Positions 1-10,261 of a DNA stretch of 64,000 nt are shown one piece after another. This DNA comes from an uncultured Candidatus Melainabacteria bacterium. GTDB lineage: Bacteria > Cyanobacteriota > Vampirovibrionia > Gastranaerophilales > Gastranaerophilaceae. The translations under genes were made by a program, and so were the position numbers. The stretch is from the NCBI GenBank assembly GCA_934754775.1, contig CAKVIM010000009.1:5745-69744 (forward strand). Direction: 5' to 3'. How positions within the stretch are numbered: position 1 is the stretch's first letter; every line of letters starts with the position of its first letter. The notes under the pieces are model-generated. The model did no database searches, was not told the DNA's origin, and saw only the letters and a list, made by a program, of their open reading frames with translations.

Positions 1-1009
1 CAGTAGGTATCATATCCCAATATTCGCCAAGCAACATGCTACTGATATAACTGCCACTTGCATTTAGTACAGAAATAACAATATCTCTACCTGTAGCGGT
101 ATTGCTAACTCTGTTGCCTGCATAGATTACGGCATGACGCTTACCTTCAGAAGAATAGAAACGTATGTTAGGACGGAACTCCCATAATTTAGCCCACAGG
201 TCTTCAACTCCATATAGCTTAACTGAATACTGATTGCCAATAGTTTCATCGGTATAAAGCACCTTGCCACTACCATCACCCAGATTAATACACTTACCCA
301 TTGGCACATCACGACACGCTTCCCAATTAGAGTTCTGAAATCCCGAACCTATCGTAGTCTGCACATCAAGGTTGCCATAGTCAGCTTGAAACAAAGCATT
401 GATGAGACATTGGAAAGGATAACCAGTCAAACCGTAGTCGTTTGAGAGTTTCTGTGCGCATGCCCAAAACTGCGACATAGTTTTAGAATGCGATGGCGAA
501 ACTCCAGGGCGAGAATGACCTACGCCATTTTCGTCAACATACATCTTGTAAGCACCAATCCATTCAGGCGAATCGAACGAATGACCACCACTTATAGGGT
601 TTAGACCTCCGAAGTGCATAGTCTTGCCTTCTCCCTTAAAATAACATTTAGGGAAGTGAACCATTGTTTCGTATTTAGAAGCATCATCGACCTTAGTGCC
701 ATCAGCAAAATAGTTCCAGTCTTCTGAATTAAGCTTTGCAGCATACGTTTTTCCACCTACCGTTTTAAGCATGTAGCCACCTACCTTTGCCAAGTATTGG
801 TCTACCGCCCATCTCTGCGACACATCGAAAGCTGGATTGCTATTCTTTTCGAGGGTGTACTCAGTAGAAGGAAATAAGAAAGATTTCGCAAGCTGATTTT
901 CCACATCTTCGAGCGAGATACGTCTTTCGCTACCTCCTGCCTCGATTAAAAAGTTTTGTGAAGGTAGCATTGAGCTAACCTTGTCAACTTCAGATAATTT
1001 TTTTGTCAT
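1..1009 (-). CDS. Tail fibre/tail-tip-like protein, 3' end cut by window
   Basis: An open frame starts at the ATG at 1007-1009 (MTKKLSEVDKV) and runs without a stop to base 1, giving about 336 N-terminal residues. After a helical start (residues 1-45) come Trp- and Gly-rich segments such as WAVDQYLAKVGGYMLK and SPEWIGAYKMYVDENG. This composition is typical of Bacteroidota phage tail-tip or adhesin proteins. It is the last visible gene of the tail operon read from the promoter near 5.75 kb. Adhesin is an inference from position and composition; no enzymatic motif is seen. Confidence 0.55.
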   Translation of the reverse strand, partial: MTKKLSEVDKVSSMLPSQNFLIEAGGSERRISLEDVENQLAKSFLFPSTEYTLEKNSNPAFDVSQRWAVDQYLAKVGGYMLKTVGGKTYAAKLNSEDWNYFADGTKVDDASKYETMVHFPKCYFKGEGKTMHFGGLNPISGGHSFDSPEWIGAYKMYVDENGVGHSRPGVSPSHSKTMSQFWACAQKLSNDYGLTGYPFQCLINALFQADYGNLDVQTTIGSGFQNSNWEACRDVPMGKCINLGDGSGKVLYTDETIGNQYSVKLYGVEDLWAKLWEFRPNIRFYSSEGKRHAVIYAGNRVSNTATGRDIVISVLNASGSYISSMLLGEYWDMIPT

Positions 1010-1045
1010 GTTTTTTATGCTTTTTATTGTTATTATTTATGTTTA

Positions 1046-2293
1046 TTATCCTATCAAATAAGGATTACCTTCACTATCTGTGAGATAATCACCTTCGGCT
1101 GTAACCGCATAGTCGAGTGGTGGCTTATGGTCGTATTCCACCTTTTCCTCCAACTCGCACTCTTCGCTTATTCCTAAGCCTGTCTCGCCAATATCGTATC
1201 TGCAAGAGTCGCCTTGCTGCCATTGCTTAGTAACTTCTGTAAGGTCGTTATTATGAGCAATAGTAAACCAATTGATGCTCAATAAACGCTGCGGATATTC
1301 AACCTGATTGTTAAGGCATTGCACCATGACCTTATCTTCACGAGGAAGTTCTCCATAACTAATACTTGACTGATTCAAGAAGTCGAAGCGATAAGCAGGG
1401 AACATGCGCTTCACGTTGAACTGAAATTGCGCCACAACCTTATCGTTTACCACAACCTTGATGATATAGTCATTCTTCATTATCAGTCTGAGGTCGAGCG
1501 TCATGGAAGTTAGCGAGAGAGCAAGAAGCTCGTTAGGAGCCGTCTTAGACGATACCGCTATCTGTGTAGCCTTTCCCTTCTCGTCAACTCGGAACACCTG
1601 TAGTGTATAGCCTGTGCTGACTTTCTTCTTCGATAGATAGACATCAATAGGTATCACCTTCAGATATTCGTTGCCATCCAAACACTTGTTGCGCTCCGCA
1701 TCAGAAGCTGTCTTGAGATTGTTGGCAACGAGATATTCATACAACGATAGCTTATCTAATACAGGATTGTAGGAGATGTTAGTCTCCACACCTATTCCTA
1801 TACCGTAGGTGTCATCGCCCTTCTTAACAGTATAGAGCGTAACAGGCTCGGTATGAATCTGAATAAGCGTATTTGTACGATAATCGAGCAGTTGCGCCTC
1901 GAAGTATATCTGCTGTTTGTCGTTGGCTGCGATATTACGCTTTATATAGAGCGTTCCCTTGACGGTAGTCTCTGTAAGGTCAATCTCATATTTGCCAGTC
2001 CAGTTGCTGTCTTCAGCAATGCTTACCCAAGTGTTGCCCTTGCTCACCATCCATTTGATAGACGAATTAACAAGAGCCATATTGCTTCTGCGATTGTCCC
2101 ACGAGCCATCCTCGGTAGTAGCATTAATCTGCGGTTGAATACCTGTATTAACCACCGTGCGGTCGGGGAAGAAGTTAGTGCCATCAGTCGTCTGCATCAA
2201 TGGCGACATAGGAGTTATGCAGACTATACACACAGAGGTATTCAGAGGTGTATATCGTCTGCGGACTCGTTGATTAATTGATACTGTTCCCAT
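1046..2293 (-). CDS. Phage tail structural protein, hypothetical
   Basis: 415 residues from ATG 2293. It is beta-rich, with no signal peptide, membrane segment or catalytic motif. The N-terminus is basic (RVRRRY); the C-terminus is acidic and ends in two tandem G-D-Y/N-x-L/P-like units (residues about 398-414), a form common at the ends of Bacteroidota phage fibre proteins. It lies 5 bp downstream of the 2299-3396 gene in the same tail operon. A baseplate or fibre component is the most likely role; the family was not recognised. Confidence 0.5.
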   Translation of the reverse strand: MGTVSINQRVRRRYTPLNTSVCIVCITPMSPLMQTTDGTNFFPDRTVVNTGIQPQINATTEDGSWDNRRSNMALVNSSIKWMVSKGNTWVSIAEDSNWTGKYEIDLTETTVKGTLYIKRNIAANDKQQIYFEAQLLDYRTNTLIQIHTEPVTLYTVKKGDDTYGIGIGVETNISYNPVLDKLSLYEYLVANNLKTASDAERNKCLDGNEYLKVIPIDVYLSKKKVSTGYTLQVFRVDEKGKATQIAVSSKTAPNELLALSLTSMTLDLRLIMKNDYIIKVVVNDKVVAQFQFNVKRMFPAYRFDFLNQSSISYGELPREDKVMVQCLNNQVEYPQRLLSINWFTIAHNNDLTEVTKQWQQGDSCRYDIGETGLGISEECELEEKVEYDHKPPLDYAVTAEGDYLTDSEGNPYLIG

Positions 2294-2298
2294 AAGCC

Positions 2299-3396
2299 TT
2301 ATCCTATAATTTCTGCTTCTATATCACAATTCACGAGTATATTGCCATCCGCAACATCATTGCTGGTGACAACGAGATTGGCTGCAAGAAAATCATCGTT
2401 AGACGAGAATGTCACAACCGACTGGCGAATTTCCGACAAGTCTTTGCTTTTCAAGACTACAAACGTCATAGTTCCTGCACCTACGGTAGCAGCCACGTGA
2501 GTCTTGGTGTTTATGATTTGAGCCTTGATAGTAGCGTTCCTTGCTCCGTTCACTCCGTCTGTATTATCGGAATAGAGATTAAACTGATACAAGTCGGCAA
2601 TATCATCGATGCTTATGCCTACTCTATATACAGCTTCGTCTACTCCAGGCACATAGAACTCTGCAATAAAGAGCTGATGAGAGTCTACATATAGCTTGTC
2701 GCTATCCGAAGTCTTGTCACGATGAATGCTGATAGTAGTTTTTCCGTCTTGCTTCTGCACCGCCACCTCGTCACCTCTATAGAGTTTTACTGAGAAGAAA
2801 GATACATCACCACCTGTCGAGTTCTTGAGCCAAAACTTCAAATCGCATGTAGTAATCTCGTTGCCGTTTTGGTCGAATGCACCAAGCATAGTTGATGATG
2901 CTTCTATACCACCAAAGTAAGCAGAGCCACCAAGCAAGGCAATCAAAATATCCTGACTGCGTTCCATTTCGTAGGTTGCGCTACCTACACTCGCTACACC
3001 CCTATATGTAACAACGTCAGCATCTTGATTGGTAGCAGAAGCGAGGTTGCCGATGATACCCAACGAGCCGTCATCACGATTGAGCTTAAAGCGACCATTG
3101 AAGTTGGTAGATGTAGACCAGCCTGTAGTTCCTGCGGCAAAAGTAATCTCTGTGCCATTATAGAACCACCTGTGCGAAGTCAAGTCTACCGTATTCTTGC
3201 GAGCAGAGCCGACATGAGGCGTGATGACAGGATATTTGTTCAACTCGTCACTCCAAGAAGGCGTAACTGCGTTGGTATCGGGATTGACACCTTGGAACAA
3301 AGGAACACCACTAAGAGTAAAATAAAGCGAGAGTGTGTCGCCATCAATGATTCTGCGCACAGGCAGACTTGCGGAAAGATTAACCTTATTACTCAT
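2299..3396 (-). CDS. Phage tail structural protein, hypothetical
   Basis: 365 residues, ATG 3396, overlapping the end of the 73-aa gene upstream. The sequence is rich in Ser, Thr, Asp and aromatic residues in a regular beta pattern (for example SLYFTLSGVPLFQG near residue 24) and has no obvious motif. Its position between tail-tip-like genes suggests a virion protein, possibly a fibre or upper-baseplate subunit. Function is inferred from context only. Confidence 0.5.
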   Translation of the reverse strand: MSNKVNLSASLPVRRIIDGDTLSLYFTLSGVPLFQGVNPDTNAVTPSWSDELNKYPVITPHVGSARKNTVDLTSHRWFYNGTEITFAAGTTGWSTSTNFNGRFKLNRDDGSLGIIGNLASATNQDADVVTYRGVASVGSATYEMERSQDILIALLGGSAYFGGIEASSTMLGAFDQNGNEITTCDLKFWLKNSTGGDVSFFSVKLYRGDEVAVQKQDGKTTISIHRDKTSDSDKLYVDSHQLFIAEFYVPGVDEAVYRVGISIDDIADLYQFNLYSDNTDGVNGARNATIKAQIINTKTHVAATVGAGTMTFVVLKSKDLSEIRQSVVTFSSNDDFLAANLVVTSNDVADGNILVNCDIEAEIIG

Positions 3397-3610
3397 GGTT
3401 AGCCCCCTTTCCGTACCAATGTTTTACTTCTTCGATAGTCATAAGCTTACCATCGCAATTCTTCACCTTGCCTTCTAAGGTTTCACCCTCTACAGCTGAA
3501 AAGAGTAGTTCCTTGTCGGTAATGACTACCTTATCGTATTTACTCATCCTGTGAGAAGCGTCCAAGCCTATAGCCTGACACATACCTCTCGTTATTACAA
3601 CATAATTCAT
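3389..3610 (-). CDS. Small hypothetical protein in tail operon
   Basis: 73 residues from ATG 3610, ending 8 bp inside the next gene (translational coupling). It contains a short Met/Lys-rich segment and ends WYGKGANHE. Tight packing between two tail genes supports it being real. No domain was recognised; a chaperone or small structural subunit is possible. Confidence 0.45.
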   Translation of the reverse strand: MNYVVITRGMCQAIGLDASHRMSKYDKVVITDKELLFSAVEGETLEGKVKNCDGKLMTIEEVKHWYGKGANHE

Positions 3611-3635
3611 AGTCTTTATATTTTTAATCGTTTAC

Positions 3636-5720
3636 TTATATTTCCAACATCTGTTTATACACATCGCCTGTAGTGGTCTGCGCTGCAAAGATAAACGTAG
3701 CCATATCACTCATTCCAAGGTCGTCAACGCTATTATCGTTGCTCCACGTAATATCCAACGAACCTTTGAAGTTCTTCACCTTGTCTTGCAACGCCCAGGC
3801 ATCATCAGAAGTCTTGTCGCCAGTATTCCTCGTCACCTGCCATGCCTTGACAGCAGCCGAGTAGTCCATATCACCAAGCTCTAATCGGCATTGCACATTA
3901 TGAGTCTCGCCACGAGCTATGCCTGCTGAGAGATTATGATACAGACGCAACTGGAGTTTCATCACAGCAGTAGTAGCTCGCCAATAGTCATTATCTTCAG
4001 AAGGCTCTGTAATGGTCGTATCACCTTCGGGAACTATGCAGAGCCAACGAGTTCCGAGCCATGTCACTTCGTCATAATAACTATACTCTGTACCCTCTTT
4101 CCAAGTTCCTCTGTAACATGGTGCCCAAATAGTATCTCCTGTAGGACTTGAATAGTGAATATAGCCTGTGCGAATATCTATGCCTTGATAGCTGACAGAA
4201 ACAATAGACCTATTAGTGAGCGAATAGTTATTTATGCCTTTGTACATCACGAAACGAGGAGCTTCACTTCCTTCCGTTTCCATTAAAAGCATGTTCTGTC
4301 GAGATTTGTCAGTTCTATTGCCAATCAGCACAAGGCTATCTCCTGCAGCAGGAGAATTGTTTTTTGTCACAACAGCATCTGCGCCATCCGAACAATCAGT
4401 CTTGCTAAGGATTATCCAAGCGAACTTGTTACCATCGTATAGTTCATGCCCATTACCATCCGTGATAACCTCGTTGTCTTGTGAAACCTCCGTAACTCTT
4501 CGCCAATAGTCTTTGTTGCCCACATTCTCGTAGACTCCAGTCTTGATGTTGAAAGTCTGACAACGAGCTTGGTCGTCAACCTTCCACGAATTGATAGTAG
4601 CTGTAGTGCCATCATCGGCAAGAAGATAACACTTCCAACCTGTAATTTCGCCATCATCATTCCTTATCTCTACAACATGCGTGAGCTTGGAAGCCGAAGG
4701 CGACAATACGATATTACCACCCACATACGACAACTCACGAAGCTGCAAAGTATTAAAGATAGCCTTTCCCCAAACCACTAAGTCGGTAATAGACATCTGA
4801 TATTTGCCATTTTTCTGCTCAATAGCAAATCCTGTCTGCTCAGCATTGTTATAATTTAACGACTTCAACAAACTTACAGCCACCTCCGACAATACCGCTC
4901 TTCCTGCGCCATCTATGCTGAAATCATCACCTAACTCTAAACCGTTTATAAATTTTTGTTTTTTTAAAAATGTTAGAATGCCTTTTACAACATCATCTTT
5001 ATCTTTGGCAACAAAATGTTTTACGCCAAACATAGTAAGATAGTCCGGAGTAACGACATCTTTTTCGCTACTTTCAGAAGTTGACTCTACCGCAACACCA
5101 GAAAGCAGTTTGGACCCTAAAAATAAAGAAGTTATATTTGCGGTTTTAGCCGTAAGGTCCTCAAAAGTCGCTGAAAGAATCGTTTTTAGGAAAGTAATAG
5201 TGTCAGAAACAGAATTATATTGCCACCACGAACCTTCGCCCATGTTTGCTATAGCTTCGTCGCTTGCCAACGTTCCTGTATCGACATCCTGCTCCCATTC
5301 ACGTAATTGTAAGGAGCCATCTTCTTTTTCACTTGCAGAAATGATGCCCTGTAAGAATATGAAGTAATAATCCGTTGAACCAAGTTGTTTACCTTCTGCA
5401 GTCTGACCATATATATCTATATGCTCAGATGGAAATACCACCATGGCCACATCATTATCGCTATTGTGAATACGAGGTATTGCTACATATACGTATCTTT
5501 TGTCATTATCAGGGAACACAGAAGGATATAATACTAACGGCCAACGTTGGTAATTATGACCATTATCATATTCCAAGCCTTTTATTCCTTTAACATAACA
5601 AAGGATATAAGCATTGCTCGCCACATTGCCCTGTATGTAGTTAGCAGAGCCCATAGCGTTTAATTGTATATATATAGCATTACTGCCAATCCAATAATCC
5701 GATGTTTTAGCTTCAGTCAT
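3636..5720 (-). CDS. Large tail-tip/fibre-like protein
   Basis: I place the start at ATG 5720 (MTEAKTSDYWIGSNA), giving 694 residues. The longer frame to 5819 would run back through a promoter and terminator. The middle (about 170-330) alternates heptad-like Leu/Ala segments with Gly-rich turns. From about 400 on there are repeated YWRRVTE/YWRATT-type segments, each preceded by a Trp-rich 'GTWKEGTEYSYYDEVTWLG' module that resembles carbohydrate-binding modules. This is the first gene of the tail-tip operon, directly under a late promoter. Receptor binding is an inference. Confidence 0.55.
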   Translation of the reverse strand: MTEAKTSDYWIGSNAIYIQLNAMGSANYIQGNVASNAYILCYVKGIKGLEYDNGHNYQRWPLVLYPSVFPDNDKRYVYVAIPRIHNSDNDVAMVVFPSEHIDIYGQTAEGKQLGSTDYYFIFLQGIISASEKEDGSLQLREWEQDVDTGTLASDEAIANMGEGSWWQYNSVSDTITFLKTILSATFEDLTAKTANITSLFLGSKLLSGVAVESTSESSEKDVVTPDYLTMFGVKHFVAKDKDDVVKGILTFLKKQKFINGLELGDDFSIDGAGRAVLSEVAVSLLKSLNYNNAEQTGFAIEQKNGKYQMSITDLVVWGKAIFNTLQLRELSYVGGNIVLSPSASKLTHVVEIRNDDGEITGWKCYLLADDGTTATINSWKVDDQARCQTFNIKTGVYENVGNKDYWRRVTEVSQDNEVITDGNGHELYDGNKFAWIILSKTDCSDGADAVVTKNNSPAAGDSLVLIGNRTDKSRQNMLLMETEGSEAPRFVMYKGINNYSLTNRSIVSVSYQGIDIRTGYIHYSSPTGDTIWAPCYRGTWKEGTEYSYYDEVTWLGTRWLCIVPEGDTTITEPSEDNDYWRATTAVMKLQLRLYHNLSAGIARGETHNVQCRLELGDMDYSAAVKAWQVTRNTGDKTSDDAWALQDKVKNFKGSLDITWSNDNSVDDLGMSDMATFIFAAQTTTGDVYKQMLEI

Positions 5721-5738
5721 TATTTTAATCTTTATAGG

Positions 5739-5775
5739 CAAAGATAGCAACTGCCGACCAACTAAAAAGGACAAA
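5739..5775 (-). promoter_or_regulatory. Late-class promoter (TTTGTCC-N25-TAnnTTTG)
   Basis: On the minus strand TTTGTCC (plus 5769-5775) is followed, after exactly 25 nt counted from TTTG, by TATCTTTG (plus 5739-5746), a consensus Bacteroidota -7 box. The predicted transcript starts about 10 nt upstream of ATG 5720. The upstream box overlaps the T-tract of the preceding terminator. Confidence 0.75.
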
Positions 5776-5821
5776 CAAAAAAGTGAGTATAGATGATCCC
5801 AAGAAATCAATATACTCACTT
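5776..5821 (-). terminator. Intrinsic terminator
   Basis: A perfect 11-bp stem (plus 5781-5791 with 5811-5821) has a 19-nt loop and, on the minus strand, is followed by TTTTTTGTTTG. It ends the connector/baseplate operon just before the next late promoter. Confidence 0.7.
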
Positions 5822-5846
5822 CATAATATTCATAAATAAAATAAGG

Positions 5847-6935
5847 TTATATCATCATACTCGCGTATGGCGACCCATTTATATCTAATTCAACTGTAAA
5901 AAGGATAAAAATACCTTCTTTTTTTTGGTTATCGACCCCATTGACCGAATCTTCTAAAACGACATGACACGGAATCCAAGAATCATCGATAAGTAGCCAC
6001 AAATGCTTAGCAATTAGAAATTCGTGCAATACCCAAGTTGCCCAAGGCTTATCCAAAGCAGAAGTTGTGAGAGGTAGCTTATCATGGTCATTCTGAACTT
6101 CGGTAACTCTTCGAGAAAAATTACTAAATGACTCTTGCAAAGAAACAGGATATGCGGAATAATCATATATTGTTTGTTCTTGTGGCAAACTTACAGCCGT
6201 AAAACTTTCCATAACACCCAAAGAATTGATGAATCGGAAATGATATCTATGTTGTGGTGCTTTCTTGTTAAGAGCATAAAATTGTCTGCCATCAATAATA
6301 CGTTTTTCACTTTCTACACCTTCAGCAAATGTAATATTGTAGACTTTAGAAGACTGACCAACAGTAATATTGCTGATAGTCTTATCCTCGTCATAAGACA
6401 AAGGAACTACAATGGATTCACCTGCATATACAACCTCTGGTAAATCAGAGATATCAGACGATGGCTTACGTGAGAAAAATCGAGCGACTTTATTCCCGTT
6501 AGCCTGCATTCTTTCTCTGTCGGAATATGTACCTATTATTGCAGTACCACCCTGATTAGTGATAGCCGTAGTTTTATGTTCTTCACCATTTTGTAGATAT
6601 TCATCCCAAGCACGCAATGAGAAAATGACAACCGGATAGGCAGACGGGGGAACAGAAGTATAGATATAATTATCTGCAGCAGCTCTCAATGCTGAAGATA
6701 TATCTATCTCTACAGTTTCGCCACTATTTGCTGGTGTCGAGAAAGGAATTTTAACCGAATATTCTTTATTGACATCTCGATCATCTGCTGCAGGCATTAT
6801 ACCTGCAGTTACTTCGATTTTTACATTATGGAAACTGACCTCGCCTTTTAGAGTATCAGCAACAACACTATATACTATAGGTGAGCCTATAAGAGGCGAA
6901 CCTCCAACTAACTTTAAATTCTTTGCCATGGCCAT
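5847..6935 (-). CDS. Phage baseplate/tail protein, hypothetical
   Basis: 362 residues from ATG 6935 (an alternative ATG is 6 bp downstream). The protein reads as beta-sandwich: an N-terminal half with KNLKLVGGSPLIGSPIVYSV and a C-terminal half with WVLHEFLIAKHLWLLIDDSW. It directly follows the 887-residue tail protein (5-bp gap) and is the last gene before the terminator at 5.8 kb. A baseplate or distal-tail role is inferred from position. Confidence 0.5.
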   Translation of the reverse strand: MAMAKNLKLVGGSPLIGSPIVYSVVADTLKGEVSFHNVKIEVTAGIMPAADDRDVNKEYSVKIPFSTPANSGETVEIDISSALRAAADNYIYTSVPPSAYPVVIFSLRAWDEYLQNGEEHKTTAITNQGGTAIIGTYSDRERMQANGNKVARFFSRKPSSDISDLPEVVYAGESIVVPLSYDEDKTISNITVGQSSKVYNITFAEGVESEKRIIDGRQFYALNKKAPQHRYHFRFINSLGVMESFTAVSLPQEQTIYDYSAYPVSLQESFSNFSRRVTEVQNDHDKLPLTTSALDKPWATWVLHEFLIAKHLWLLIDDSWIPCHVVLEDSVNGVDNQKKEGIFILFTVELDINGSPYASMMI

Positions 6936-6940
6936 AAAAA

Positions 6941-9604
6941 TTAAAAACTAAAAAACTCTATTACAACATCACCAAGTCCTTTGTCGCATGATAAGGAATA
7001 AGATATCTTATTGATAAAACCAACCTTACCACCAATCGACCATTTATCAAGCCAATGATTACGGATATCCACAAGTTGAGCGACCGAAGCACGCACCTTT
7101 ATGCTAAACTTTTTCCGATTCAAGAAAAAATGAGCATAAGGCAACATAAAAGTATCAAATAAGCCTCGTGAACGAACTTTACGAGTAATCGCCATAGTGT
7201 CCTTATCTATCTCATCAGGAATACAAAGAGATATGCCTTCCGCAACAGCCCAATCAGGAGTCTTATACGCACGAATTTTAAGTGAAAAACGTTCTTCAAC
7301 ACCAATACCAGGTAAGATACCATTATAATCATAATCGTTACCAAATTGGTCAATACTGTCAGAAGACATAGTATAACTGCCAGCAACTGTTCTCCACTTG
7401 CCTGTACCAAAACCATCATAACCATAATCATAATTTTGCACACCCATATCTGAGCCACCTCCTCGCATTACAGCAAGAGACAGCTCCTGATCATCCTTCT
7501 GAAGAGGACTATTGCCATCGTCAGTATTCTCAGGATTATAACTCTCGACGAGGTTTAAAACCTCAGTTGCATATATCGTGAAATTGAAATTTGCTATTAC
7601 GTTGCGAATTTTCTGAGTTACAAACTCATGCTCCATATCTTTATCAATATATGCAGCAAGAACGGGCGATACATTCTTATTAAAATTATGGACTATAGAT
7701 TCTTTGTCAATCTCTACTTTCGCTGTTTGAGCCACTGCATCTAACTCGTTGTAATAATTCACATCATTAAAGATTACAGGCAAAAAAGATAATTCACGTT
7801 CTTCGATATAGTCCTCATTTTCTTTACTGCAATCGCCAAGTTCTACGCCTTTATATCCTCCGACCTCGAAAAGAGAAGCGCGGAAATCGTTTGCTGTCTT
7901 TGCCGACTTATTAATCTTAATACGATAAGCATTACCTGTTGTGCGGTCGATATATGTTGTTTGATCTGAGGGCGAAATATTGACAAAGATATCCCGATAC
8001 GTTTTGTTATAGACAGTACTCTCACGAGGATAGTCAATGTAATCAAACGTAGTATCATAGTCTTTTACGCCTTTTTTAAGATTTTCGAGTTGATCCTCAG
8101 AACTGCTCTCCGCAGAATATTTCATCCTAAAACCAAGATTCTTCTCGGTTATAGGGTTCATCGACAATACCGTTCCCTTAAAAACATGATTTGTCTCAGA
8201 GTCTTTTTTACGGAAAAGATCACGATAAAGATATGCTGTAACCTTCTTTTTCTCGTAGTCATAATCAAATTTAATACCGAAAGCATTCTCTAATACAGAC
8301 AACACTGAAGAAACAGATTCTTTCGGAAAATTTTCTCCTGAAGCTAACATTTCGTATAAGTCGGCAGTAGCCGTTGGTGTCTTGTCATAAGAAGCAGATA
8401 TGGTTATCGATTTACAGCTATCAGTTCCAACCTGGTAATGAGCATTCTTATCTGGATGTTCCTTATTCACATAATCAAAGCTTTCTACATTCTTCGCTTC
8501 GGGCTTCTCAATTTCAATTTTACCACCGCAACCTCTCGAAGACAACCATTCATTAATTTCATCAAGACTACTGAAAAATGGTTTGGTTGTATCAGAATAA
8601 TACTGTGTTGCTTTACGAGTTGTGAATTTGCATCGTGTAGAGAAGAAAACAAGATGCTTGAAATCTCCAATTTTTAGCAACGCAGAATTGTCGAAAGAAA
8701 CTCCTAATTGCGCAAACAAGCAATCTAAAAAGTAAAGCACATAGAAGCATAATCCTGATTGAGGACGGTTAGCATCGAGAACCCAATAAGGATAAATATC
8801 TTCATATATGTTTTTACTATCTTTTTTTGATATGGTAGAATTTGATGTTTTACCATCATCACCCAAGGCATAATGCTTATAACATACACGAGCATTTGCA
8901 TAATAAGCAGGTTTACCATTTTGCATAGTCTTTCCGTATGCTGCAGATGTATTGATATAAGAAACCTTCACTTTAGGTATCACTACGCTTTTATTATTTG
9001 GATAAGAGCGCACACTATCTTGCACAGCCACCTGCTTACTATCATCTACGACTTCACATTGTGCTGGGTAAGAGAAACCTAACGCTTGTGGCTCAAAGTC
9101 TCCAGATATTTCGTTGTTTCTCTTAGTAAGAGTCCACGAACTTGACTTACCAATCTTGGCATTTACCTTATATGTATATACTGCATCGACATGTACATTG
9201 CCAATTTTCTCACCAATAACAATTTTGTCTTTTATCTTCACGTCAGAGCACTTTATGTCGCCAATCAGATCAGCAAATGACTGACGAGCTGCAGTAATAT
9301 TCAGAGTTGTAGAGTCTTCTATTTCTTCGTCAGGCATAACCTCGATATTACCGCTTGCAAAAGGAAAGGAATCTACAAATATTCGAGCAGAAAGATGTTC
9401 CAGTTCTACAGCTCTAAAATCTGTATTTATGTCTTTAATATTTTTTAAAGTAGCCATATTGCCCACTAATGGCACAGGCACAGGATATGAAAACATCTCT
9501 TCTGTGTCATTAAACATCGGATTTTTTTCCTCAATATCAATTGAGAAATCGGAAGGTAAAGTTAAGTAATTACCTGCTATAGAAACTGCTAAATGGCTAT
9601 TCAT
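6941..9604 (-). CDS. Large baseplate/tail structural protein
   Basis: 887 residues from ATG 9604 (MNSHLAVSIAG); the upstream TTG at 9610 is less likely. The N-terminus carries NPMFNDTEEMFSYPVPVPLVGN, a segment I associate with large tail proteins of Bacteroidota siphophages. The rest is long, beta-rich and without enzymatic motifs. Size and position, after the connectors and before the fibres, fit a baseplate hub or tail-associated protein. Moderate confidence in tail, low in the exact role. Confidence 0.55.
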   Translation of the reverse strand: MNSHLAVSIAGNYLTLPSDFSIDIEEKNPMFNDTEEMFSYPVPVPLVGNMATLKNIKDINTDFRAVELEHLSARIFVDSFPFASGNIEVMPDEEIEDSTTLNITAARQSFADLIGDIKCSDVKIKDKIVIGEKIGNVHVDAVYTYKVNAKIGKSSSWTLTKRNNEISGDFEPQALGFSYPAQCEVVDDSKQVAVQDSVRSYPNNKSVVIPKVKVSYINTSAAYGKTMQNGKPAYYANARVCYKHYALGDDGKTSNSTISKKDSKNIYEDIYPYWVLDANRPQSGLCFYVLYFLDCLFAQLGVSFDNSALLKIGDFKHLVFFSTRCKFTTRKATQYYSDTTKPFFSSLDEINEWLSSRGCGGKIEIEKPEAKNVESFDYVNKEHPDKNAHYQVGTDSCKSITISASYDKTPTATADLYEMLASGENFPKESVSSVLSVLENAFGIKFDYDYEKKKVTAYLYRDLFRKKDSETNHVFKGTVLSMNPITEKNLGFRMKYSAESSSEDQLENLKKGVKDYDTTFDYIDYPRESTVYNKTYRDIFVNISPSDQTTYIDRTTGNAYRIKINKSAKTANDFRASLFEVGGYKGVELGDCSKENEDYIEERELSFLPVIFNDVNYYNELDAVAQTAKVEIDKESIVHNFNKNVSPVLAAYIDKDMEHEFVTQKIRNVIANFNFTIYATEVLNLVESYNPENTDDGNSPLQKDDQELSLAVMRGGGSDMGVQNYDYGYDGFGTGKWRTVAGSYTMSSDSIDQFGNDYDYNGILPGIGVEERFSLKIRAYKTPDWAVAEGISLCIPDEIDKDTMAITRKVRSRGLFDTFMLPYAHFFLNRKKFSIKVRASVAQLVDIRNHWLDKWSIGGKVGFINKISYSLSCDKGLGDVVIEFFSF

Positions 9605-9623
9605 AATCAATTATATATTAATA

Positions 9624-10247
9624 TTAAGAAATCCCAAAGGCTGCTACCGGCTCAATCTTTTTGCAGCCAAAATTTTTAAATTTGCACGTTGGTGTCAAAA
9701 ACAAAGTACTTCTGCAATACAAACGTATACGAGTTGCATTATCAGCATACAAGACGCAATCATCATGAAGAAGAATATCTGATTTTGAATTATAGATATA
9801 TCCAACAGAACTATGATAAAGCCCTACATTTAGATTCTTGCTCTTAGAATAAATCTTGGAATGCTCGTTCATGTCAGCATATACTTTCGCATCGCCAAAA
9901 ACAAACACGCGCTGATTCTTAAAACATAAAAGACTTATTAATTTAGAGTTTGTATTATCAGCAGCAATAATTATAGCATCAGGTTTATCACCTGGCACCT
10001 CATTAACCCATATACCGCCTGCATTAAGCTCAGCCTTCCACTTTTCGTTCCAGAGTTCTATATTTTGAGCAATAAAATCATGGAAGTTTTCTTTAAAGCA
10101 CGACAGAATCTGTTCGCGAAGGAGCTTTACACAAAGCGACACACTATTCTTGTCAGCAGCATTGTTAAGTCCTGCAAGACCAAGCTTGCAGAACTTAAAC
10201 TCACGAGATGCTAAAAACAAACTACTAAACAATTCTTCTTTATTCAT
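9624..10247 (-). CDS. Hypothetical virion protein
   Basis: 207 residues, ATG 10247, in the head-tail operon. Residues about 95-200 form short beta-strand repeats with alternating charged and aromatic residues (IYSKSKNLNVGLYHSSVG, YIYNSKSDILLHDD), reminiscent of a small right-handed beta-helix. No catalytic signature. The role is unknown; it may be an accessory tail protein. Confidence 0.5.
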   Translation of the reverse strand: MNKEELFSSLFLASREFKFCKLGLAGLNNAADKNSVSLCVKLLREQILSCFKENFHDFIAQNIELWNEKWKAELNAGGIWVNEVPGDKPDAIIIAADNTNSKLISLLCFKNQRVFVFGDAKVYADMNEHSKIYSKSKNLNVGLYHSSVGYIYNSKSDILLHDDCVLYADNATRIRLYCRSTLFLTPTCKFKNFGCKKIEPVAAFGIS

Positions 10248-10261
10248 TGTTCTTTCGACCT